Shown in pieces: positions 55,209-64,000 of a DNA stretch of 64,000 nucleotides. The position numbers and the translations under genes were made by a program. The stretch lies in NCBI GenBank assembly GCA_030549205.1, contig JAUKTV010000017.1, positions 62,001 to 126,000 on the forward strand. The letters run 5' to 3'. The notes under the pieces are model-generated. The model saw only the letters and a program-made list of their open reading frames with translations, was not told where the DNA came from and ran no database searches. Every line of letters begins with the position of its first letter. The stretch's first letter is position 1. Source of the DNA: Apiosordaria backusii. Taxonomy: Eukaryota; Ascomycota; Sordariomycetes; Sordariales; Lasiosphaeriaceae.

Positions 55209-56827
55209 TCATTCTTTCCCATGTGCCGCACCTTGTTGCACGGCATTTCTCACACCCCTCACAAGGTCATCATACCCCTCCCAGACATCCCTCTCAACCT
55301 TCCCTCCATCTAGTACCTCAGAGAAACCGCCGTTCAGTTCCATGCCGGCATGTGTCTGAGGAGAGTAATACATACTCATGTACACCCCCGTCTTCTTCGT
55401 ATACGTGAACGAAACAAAGGTATGGGTCCCTTCCAAGTTCTCACTGTTTAACTTCTCGTCAGCGATCACTCCTTCCAATGGAAGAGAAATTAGGTACTTA
55501 CAACGCCTCCGCCAGCTCCTTCCGATACCCCCCATCAAACTCCCCATGGCCCCTCTTCGCAAACCACTCCCCCAGCCCAGCGCAAATCACCTCATCGCTC
55601 AACCCCCCATCAGCGACTTTGTTAACAGGGATATGCAACTTCGTCTCCACCGACCCAGGGTCGCCCGCCTTCATCTCGACCGCCAAATGGCAGTACGCCC
55701 CTTCAACCAACACAGACTTTGTCTCGATCTCCTCATGCGAACCAACCTTCGACCGAAAAAGCACACCCCACAGCTCCCCCAACAGCTCCAACGTCGCGTC
55801 AGTATCACCGTTCTTGATCCTCCCCCCAAGCGTCATCGCCTCCCTCGCCTGCTGGAGAGTCGTCACCCCAGTCCGCAGATAACACTTGATCCGAGCGCCT
55901 GGCGAATCAACGCAATCGATCGCGACCATTTCCACCATTGGCTGGAACTGCCCTGAGGCAAAGGAACAAAGATACAAGTCGAGAAGGGCAATAGGGTGGT
56001 CATAACTGCCGTAGGGGCCGTTGCACTGACGGGCAATGTCAAAGACGATGTCCTTTGTTGCGATGGTCGGGGAGATGGAGGAGGCGCTAGTGTGAAGCCA
56101 TTTGAGGAAGGGCATGAAGTAGACTTTTGCCATGATGGCGCCGCCGAGGGCGAGGTCGAAGGCTATCCAGGCTTGGGAGAGGGGGGTGCCGGGGGGACTT
56201 TGGGGAGGAGGGAAGGGGCGGTGGAGGCGGGAAGGAAGAGGCTGCGGGTGAAGGTGTTGTATTGGCTGAGGTGGATGCTAGGGATGGATTGGGCCATGGT
56301 TTGGAGGAGGCGGGTGGTTTGGTGTTGGTTGTAGGGGTCGGTGGGTGTGCCGGCTTCGGGGCCGGTGGCTTCGATGGTGAAGCGGACGGTGCGGAGGTTG
56401 GAGGTCTCTTTGAAGTTGACGCTCAGCTCGACCGGGGAGCCATCGGTGGTGATGCGGGCGTTGAAAAGAGGCTTCTTGCCTGCCTGAGGTCGGGGGCCGA
56501 GGGCGGGGAGGATGAAGCGGTTGTACCTGGTGAAAGAAGATGTCAGTTGAGCATACCTAACAGGGGGACAAAAGTGAGGAGGGCGACATGCCATTTGCTG
56601 TGAGTCTCGATGTCCTCGTTGCTATACCCGCTACTCTGGAGCAGCTTGATAAGTGGCAACGCAGTGGTCTCGTGCCAGAACTCCTTGGAGTCATCATCAG
56701 ACACCTCAAGAACAGGATGATCTTCCTGGCGAGTTGCCTCCATGGTAAGGATATTTGACTCCATATCTGGGTAGAGCTTGTGTTGACACTGGGCAGAGAC
56801 AGCTAATGAATGAGTACCAGATGTCAC
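55209..56827 (-). pseudogene. DMATS-family aromatic prenyltransferase gene with GC-AG intron and a frameshift
   Basis: Family enzymes attach dimethylallyl groups to indoles such as tryptophan in fungal alkaloid pathways. Exon 1 (56827-56592, or from Met at 56764) has EFWHETTALPLIKLLQSSGY and ETHSKW. An intron at 56527-56591 starts GC and ends AG; only this splice gives the family-like SKWYNRFILPALGPRP. Exon 2 (56526-55502) has ARITTDGSPVELSVNF and VRFTIEATGPEAGTPTDPYN. It then changes frame near a six-base G/C run at 56191-56196 before QAWIAFDLALGGAIMAKVYF. A 58-bp GT-AG intron (55444-55501) leads to exon 3 with FVSFTYTKKTGVYMSMYY. The frameshift lies in a homopolymer, so either the gene is dead or it is a sequencing error. 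No other pathway genes are visible beside it. Confidence 0.78.
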
Positions 56828-59316
56828 ATCACGTCCTGCTTGAGGTCTACTTGGGCCTACTTATATCCATTTCTTGCCCCTTCTCCTGCGCCTGTTGGGT
56901 TTCACCTACTCTCAAGGCCGCCGTGGCCAAGGATCTAGCAGTGCGAATCTCGTCATCTGGATCTCACAGTGCTTCTTTTGCCTATGCTATGTAGCTCCAA
57001 TCCAACTGTCCCGTCTTGGACTCTTGTTACCTAATTCTCTGCCAGACCAGCATTTTTCTGAGCCCCCATTTTCTTTCACCGGCGGTGCCCTATTGGCAAG
57101 CGAGAACCCACATGATGCTATTCAGAGCTTTGATCGACAACCGCTAACCATGCTGGTTTAGTTACTGTGTGAGGAGGTTCATACGCACATTGATGGGAGC
57201 AAGGCGAGGCCAGTTGTGGGCCATCGCCAAGGTGAGTTGTGAATGAAGGGGGGAGCGTAGCCCGCAATTTTGTTGACGGATGCTGATCATTAGGTTAGAA
57301 TTTCATGACCTTGAATGACGCGGAAGGATGTGAAGACGAACCCCCATGATTGTTGGCCTTCCTCCAGGTGCTGATGATACAATAGGGGGTGTATAGGGAG
57401 GGTTAGGGTCGAGTTTCCGTGCCTTCGTTGTGCACAGACCGCGCCAACCTTCATCGCTTAGGGGTTCAAGCTCCCTTGCAGACTGGGATGGGTGCGGAGC
57501 GGAAGTGTGGCACGAACGGCTGCTCAGGAATCTGTTCAACCTGCACACTCTGTCTCGGTGAGATTCATCGCGCAGAGTAATAATGATGTGATGTTTTGCA
57601 TTTCTTGAATCATGAGGGTTGGAGAGTTGAGAGCACCCGATTCAGTCAATGGCAAGCGTGTGATTGGTCACGGATAAGCTATCTTGATAAGATTTCTTAT
57701 CAGACAATGTTTGTTTGCTTCTGCCTTCGACATCCAGATCCAGGCGCGGCAGTGATATTGTCAATGCGACATCTTTGCTCCCTATGACTTCTGAGGTACT
57801 AGCGGATAAATCACAACTCATTCTCTTCATTTCCTCATGCTACTCACGGATGACTGTGCCCGGGACATGACATGCAGCAAGATTGCAAACAGTTTTGACG
57901 TCGGTTCGCTACATTAGTCGAGACCACTGACCAACGCAGCTGTCAAGGGCAGTGACTTGGCGCCTCTTTCAGGACAACGTGATGCTTGGCCGCGATGTGA
58001 TCGAGCCGCTGCGAATCAAGTTGCGTTTGACGTTTTTGTGGGCAGGCACCAAAGTCTTCGGGACCATGACCCGCATGCCTCCTCCCTCTGCACCTTCCCT
58101 GGTTACCTGCAGGCGAGGAGCCCCCGACATTTCGACCAACTTCACTGGTTTCCAACCCTTGATCTCATCCAATTCATTACCATCATGTTTGTCGTTTGAG
58201 ATGGAAAGGTGAGGCTGTCGCCGTCTGGCTTATGGGTCTTGGGCGATATTGGACAATGTTGTCTATGTGGTACACGAGGATCTTCGTCAGAGACCACTAC
58301 CATATCTCTCGCGATCAATACTCCGCAACCGGGGACCGCTGAAGTTGACACCGGCCTGCTGCATTGATCCATAACTGTCATTCAATCAGGCGTCTTTGGT
58401 CTGTTTGCTGCTTTGGTTGCAATTTCGTTGATCAAAGCTGGGCCTGAACACGAGAAGTTGATGATCCACAATTTATACAATGTACTCTGGAAACTGACAT
58501 TACGATGCAAACGGCGATATTAAAAGTCAAAATTTCTCAGACAGTCTTTCACTCATACCCTGTCCAGCACATAGAGAAGAGAGTACCGCGATGCTGGAAC
58601 CAACACGCCAAGCTTTTGCCACAACTCCATCATGAACCAACACTGAGTGGAATCTCTCAGCATATGGACTGTGTATCAAAACCATGTTTTGAGTCTATTT
58701 CATCCACGTGTTCCCCTTTCATTATGTAGAATGGCCTGGAAAATTCACCTATGGAAACATGATGATCGCGCGCTTGACCATGCTGAATATTCTGATGATT
58801 GGCTAGACTCTTCAGCCCAATGTTGACGGTCAACCTAAACGTACCGCAGGGCGCTTACACAGGGCGAACTCGCACCGATTTTCCCGTGTTTTCTCATGGA
58901 TGCCTGATGTTTGCCGCGCAATCGGGGCGTGTCCGGGAACCTGTCAGTAACTTGGGCTTGTCCCGTCGGGAGGTCGAGTCTGCCTCGTGCCGACCAACGT
59001 GCCCAACGAACCTTGAGGGGGAAGGCGCTGGCGACCTTTCGGTGAACCAAACCCACTCTAAAGTAACTTAAGGTTCCTTCCAAAACAATAAACTATGAGC
59101 TTCGTCAACGCAGCTGGAACCCCACTCCTGGTTCTCTTTCTCTTTCTCTTTCTCTCGCGTCGCTCTTTTTCTCACTGCCCCCATTAAACCTTCCGTCCGA
59201 CACCGTTCACATCAACTCATTTTCGGGAATTCACAGCCCCCTCTATCAAGGCTCCTTCCCACTGATTTCGTCCGTTATCAACCTTGAACACCTGCTGGCT
59301 GCGTCTCATTTTCGAG
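56828..59316. other. Intergenic stretch of ~2.5 kb without a supported gene
   Basis: Short frames on both strands without family features. It must contain two divergent promoters (DMATS leftwards, giant protein rightwards). Confidence 0.5.
59132..59157 (+). promoter_or_regulatory. CT-rich promoter tract
   Basis: A pure pyrimidine run of tctttc units about 160 bp upstream of the start codon at 59317. CT tracts near the transcription start are common in strongly expressed filamentous-fungal genes; function here is inferred. Confidence 0.5.
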
Positions 59317-62300
59317 ATGGCAGGTCCGGTTTTGGACGCCGATGGTAATGGAATGACCCGGCAAGGTCTCGAGTTCGCCATCAACCATGTGTTCCTGCCA
59401 CCCAAAACACCCCAGTCCGACGACACCTCTGCGACAGGAGAGATGTTCCTCATCCGTTCCTTTCTCAGCTCATTGCAAGAGTTTTCAACTTTGGAGCCGG
59501 GAGACGCAACGCGACTACAGCCCCTGGTTCGAATGGTTGAGCGACTCTTGCGACTCCAAGTCCATGAATCAAAGGAAACAATTACGACCGAGATTCTGGG
59601 AGCTTTGAACGATGGTGGTAGGTCTTACCAATACTTGGACCCCATCTTCACACTGACATCCTATAGAATCTGCAGTATTTTACATTCGGGAGCAGAATGC
59701 CGGGCTCCTACTCACCGGAAAGGCCAGTACCATCTTGGCCCAAGGCTTCGAACTCTTGTCCGACAACGGCTCCGTCATGTCCAGCAAAGGTTGCCTCATC
59801 CGCCAGTTCCCCGATGTGGCAGCAGAGTTCCCTCGTGCCCTGTTACAGGACCGGAAGCTCACGGAGGAATTCGTCGACGTGCTCTGCAAATTGACCAGAC
59901 TCCCGATCACGGCTGTCCGCCCAAAGACTAGAAAAGCAAAAGCAGATCACGACGAAAATCGCGACACCGTTTCCCCAATATTGGTAACGAGCATGTTTCT
60001 GGGGGTGCTTCATGGACTGGGCCAAGTTGTCAAGCCTACAACAATCACCAAGCGAATGAGAGAGCAGGTGAATTGGGACAACACTAAGCAACCATTCCAC
60101 CGATCTCCGCTTTGGGTTCTTCTTCGCGTTGCCATTCGAATGGTGCTTGCTCAGGACTCTGGACACAATGATGCGAATTGCCTGTACAAGGCCGTTTCCA
60201 CTTTCTATCATGCTTCTTTGCTGGGACAGGCCACGGAGATTGCTTTGAGCAGCGACATTCGATTCACAATGAGCGCCAAACTTCTCCGCCGGATTATCAA
60301 TCTCAACCCCTCCGAGAATCTGGCATGGGTCCAGAAAGCCCAGGAGATCCTCAACTTCAACCATGATGGACTCAAGAGTAGATGGCTCGCTGTCCAGCAA
60401 GAGGAGGGACGATCAGTTGCTCCCAGCCCACTGGCGAACCTTTGCTTTTACGATGACACCAACCTTCAGCTAAAACAACTCAACCGTCATCTAGCGTGGA
60501 TTCGATCTCGGCCATCGGCCAACGTGGTTGATGCAGGACCCGGTGATGATACAACAATGCCCGAAACCTCGGTGGCGGAGTTCCCCTCTTTGTCATCAGA
60601 TCCAGGGATGCGACCATTTGTTCTACTGAATTTTGAGGCCTGGATTGACCAGCATCTGCCGTCCTGGGTGGCCTCTCAACTTGAGAACAACAATAAGCAG
60701 TCTGACAAGGCTGCACTCAGCCTCGGCAAATTGGAAAGCAACATCATCGAGTATCTCTGCCTTGCCCAGGACCTCTACACCAACGACCCCGAAGCTCTTT
60801 CAATGATGTATCTAGTGACCATGGAGCTGTGGGTTGCTTTGGACCGCATCGCAAGCGACGCCATTCCCCTCTTATTACAGTACAACCCTGGATTTCCTTA
60901 CGCCCTCCTTCAGCCCTTGATTCTGCCGACGGCGAGACAAATGGAGCGGTTGCACTCGATTGAGAATTATCTCGTCACCCGCAGAACAGGCAACTACCTA
61001 ATGATGTTTAGCAACTTTGGCAAAGCGAGTTCTTTTGCAGTTCGCTATTTTGATGAGTCTCTCCCCGGTGGACACCGCGATTTGCACGACCGGATTGTTT
61101 CTGCCGCCGAGAGAAGCAAGCGTCAGAAACTTGAGGAGTATCGAACCAAGCGCCATGAGTATAGCACATTGGTCTCACAGCGCTCCTTAATGAACCATGA
61201 CCAGGAGTGGAACGAATATCGGCGCATATGGGAATGCATCTGGGGCTGCAAAGCGTGCGCTTTGGACGTGAAGATCAAGGACATCACAATCAAAAAGTTT
61301 GAGTGGCCACTGCCAACGGATGCAAATCAAGCAAAAGCAGTCGCTTTCGAAATCGATGTTCCCAGCCTCGTGCGTGTGTGGCGCAACACCACGGTGCAGA
61401 TATTCCTTGGTGTTCTGGTCAACAGGGAGCGTTGGGGTGGCAGGAAGTCCTTGGAGCTCTATTACCCCACAGATCATTCTGGCTTGCGAGCATTCCAGCG
61501 GAGCACCAGCAGCATCCAACTGGCATCGCAGGTCAAATCCGTGGAGAGGTCTCACTACGGGAGTGACGAACACATCAGCATGCTTAGTGAAAGCGACGTG
61601 TGTGTCGAACACGGATGCCGATATGACTACTACCACAGGCAAAAGGCGGTGGGATGGACTGAGATCTTTGAGAAGCCGTCCATTGATAGTGGGTGTTCAC
61701 ATGCAGCGCACGAGCAGAACTCTTACCTCAGCAACTTGATTCGGCAAAGTTCTCACCAGTCAAATTATGTTATATCTTCTCAAGAAGGTTGCCCCTCAGA
61801 CATGTCGCTCGAGGAGTACAGGGCTTTTGGACATCATCGCGCCGGTGACAGCCTCCAATGGGCAAACACCCTTAGTCAATTGACTATGCCTTCCGTGGAC
61901 TTTAATCGGCAGTCGACGTTTTTTTTGATCATGCAGGCATGTACTGAGGCCGGCGCAAGGGACAAACTCGGTTCAGTTTACCGCAAGTCTCACAGTGATC
62001 CCGCAGATGAGACCTTTGCTGCCGGATTTCTCGGGGCTTTGGAAGACGCATTCGTCCGGGTCCACAAGAATTGGCAGAATGATATTGCTCTTGGGCTGCT
62101 CACCTGCTTAGCCGCACGAATACTTTCGTTGACCAACTCTTGCTACGTCTCCCAGGGGGTCCTCAAGCTTTTGGCCCGCATCAGGACAACCTCCATAGAC
62201 TGGGCCCGAGAGCTTTTAAGCAAACGAGCTAGCAGTCCGTCTGACAATGAGCGTCAGGCGCTAGCCCACAGAGCACTGATGGCAGCTTTCATTTGCATGT

Positions 62301-64000
62301 CTACGTTTGACATGGAGTCAGACCGTCTCGAGCAACTACTGTCCTCATCAGAAGCGCTTTCACACTTTGTCGAGGCTGCAATCGTGGCATGCGACCACCT
62401 TCCAACCACGATATCCGATCCTGCTTTTCGCTTTATGGCGTGTAGATGGCGAAGTGTGATGTACCGATCAATGGGGATACTGCGAGAGGAGGTTACTGGA
62501 AGCCAGAATTCGGGATTAGGATTTGGGATCCAGCATTTCTGGGCGGATTATATGCCGTCTCAGTCGGGCTGGTCGTCACACCGAGGACCACGAAACCATA
62601 TCTTAGAGTCTTCCGTATCCAGGACCGGACAGACAACATCGGTAACCTGGAACATGTTGACAGGACAGCTCCTCGTCAATGGATATCCGCTGTCACGACT
62701 TCCTCGAAACTTCGAGCTTGATCCGAGTTACAGCCAATTGTTTGGAGCACGAGTATTGGAGGTCATGCCGTCCACCTTCGGTGGTATGCATTTCTCCGCT
62801 TGCCGGGACCAGGAAGGATGGATCGTGCATTTCTCTATGGTCGATGACCGAGTTGTAACTCAGGCTGTTAGGGTTGGGGCTTCCACGGCCAATGGTGCAA
62901 CAGACGATGAGGAGCTTTGGGAGTTTGTCCCACGCTCTTGTTTTGCAGGAGACCTCCCCCGATCGTTCATCATGGGGTTCTCCCATTGGAGAAATAAGAG
63001 GACGGGAAATATTGAGTTTCGCCCTGCGACACAACCGTGGTATCATTCTCCTAACCACTGGACTCTTTTGACAGAGGGCCATCGAAGGGTTCTGAAGCAG
63101 GGTGGGAAGTCTGTGGTGGATCTACACAGTATGACAGCCAACACTCTCTCAGCCAGACTCAAGGCGATGGAATCCAAGGAAAACCTCGACATCATATTTG
63201 ATCATGATGCGGATTACAGTCGACTGGAGATCAATTTACCAAGGTTTGCCCTTTCTTTCTCCCTCGTATCGGGCGAGTCACATCTTCGTTCCAAGCACTA
63301 CGCCGGAATGATTCTCGACGAATGTCAAGACATTGGTTCTCTCATCGGCCTCCAGAACAAGCTGGTACTCCGTGATGAGCATTGTGCGGATAATCTATCC
63401 CCTTCCCGACTTGTCCTAGTACCCCGCGGCCAAACCAATGTCAGCCTGAAGGGTCACCATGTTCACGTTGAAAGCCAAACGATGAACGTGCCACACGTCA
63501 AACATGACGCCTTCCAAGTTGATACTCGACTTGGTCGACTGACCGACAACGGATCATTGACGAGCAAGCTGTTTTTATGCTTGCTTCACGCCCTTACCTC
63601 GCACTGCTTACTTGATCCCTTGACCAGTCGCACTGGGACTGACGAAGCGCTGAGGATATTGCGACAGGCATCAGTGCGCTCATTCCAGCGACTCGACATG
63701 AGTTCCATCAGCATTCTCAGAGAGATCTCGAACCTTTCGCCTAAGAGGGTCTTTTATCCAGAACATCTGGAGAACATGGAACAGTGTGTGTGGAATCATA
63801 ACCTTCCGGTGCTCTCTCAGCATGATGGATTTCGTGCAGCTGTGGAGGAAATTATCACGCACGCTCAAAACTGCGAAGTGCTTTATAAGTCGACCGAGGG
63901 TGGTGCGGGCAAGGAAATCGGTAATTTGGCCAAGGATGTGAAGAGCCATCTTCTTGTTGAGCGAGCAATCATCAGAAATTCAATCTTCCGAGTCGCTGAG
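59317..64000 (+). CDS. Giant DUF6606/DUF3638-type protein, 5' part (runs off the window)
   Basis: Exon 1 is 59317-59617 and exon 2 runs from 59667 to the window end. The 49-bp intron (59618-59666) has GTAGGT, CTGAC and ATAG, phase 1. About 1545 codons are present without a stop; family members usually exceed 3000 aa, so roughly half is missing. The N-terminus AINHVFLPPKTPQSDD is the hallmark of the DUF6606 family, whose proteins carry DUF3638 and DUF3645 further on and are often labelled ubiquitinyl hydrolase on thin evidence. LCLAQDLYTNDPEALSMMYL and ELWVALDRIA (about 60758-60850) fit the conserved middle section. No signal peptide or membrane span is seen. Base composition is normal and there is no sign of decay, suggesting a core gene. 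Confidence 0.87.

Noticed and set aside
59843..61642. Minus-strand frames opposite the giant protein (59843-60400, 61187-61642)
   Set aside because: Shadows of a continuous plus-strand coding frame that matches a known family.
55209..64000. DMATS-centred biosynthetic cluster
   Set aside because: The neighbours (CorA-like, DUF6606 giant protein) are not pathway enzymes; no NRPS, PKS, P450 or methyltransferase is visible.

Overview
The window looks like genomic DNA of a filamentous ascomycete (Pezizomycotina). Genes carry short introns with GT-AG ends and CTRAC-type branch sites. Gene families include a patatin/NB-ARC/TPR NLR, a DMATS-type prenyltransferase, fungal CorA-like and APH-like proteins, and a DUF6606-type giant protein. 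Large blocks are TA-saturated and repeat copies differ almost only by C-to-T/G-to-A transitions, the signature of repeat-induced point mutation (RIP). No rRNA, tRNA or CRISPR array was recognised.

Layout. Positions 1-36.6 kb are an AT-rich, repeat-built compartment. Two RIP-degraded Copia elements of one family lie in opposite orientation (1-6030 minus; 6444-12899 plus, with 712-bp LTRs and a TTAAG target duplication). They are separated by a scrap of a degraded element. Next come a RIP-ruined DUF3435-type gene (~13.2-15.3 kb) and a ruined patatin-NB-ARC-TPR NLR (~16.5-19.1 kb) cut by a third Copia copy. A second Copia family (20659-35032) has its LTRs as INVERTED repeats (962/963 bp arms). 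Nested in it are a chromovirus solo LTR (24961-25385) and an unmutated full-length Ty3/Gypsy chromovirus (26834-34167) whose two 404-bp LTRs look identical.

The chromovirus has gag, a textbook -1 frameshift signal, and pol (protease, RT, RNase H, integrase, chromodomain). On its opposite strand at the 3' end lies a spliced gene for a Zn2Cys6-like plus coiled-coil protein. Its RNase H lacks the first catalytic aspartate.

From ~36.6 kb the DNA becomes gene-bearing: two APH-fold kinases (37207-38490 and 43164-44510, minus), a frameshifted F-box gene (39692-40733), a decayed small gene (41705-42229), a Ser/Thr protein kinase with an uncharacterised N-terminal region (47287-49531), a CorA-like membrane protein (52560-54385), a DMATS-family prenyltransferase with a GC-AG intron and a frameshift (55209-56827, minus), and the 5' part of a giant DUF6606/DUF3638-type protein (59317 to window end). 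MITE-like elements sit between them, notably a 1264-bp element with an 8-bp target duplication and a 62-bp higher-order tandem repeat. The genes do not form an obvious operon-like or biosynthetic cluster; the coherent system here is the nested, RIP-layered transposon landscape.
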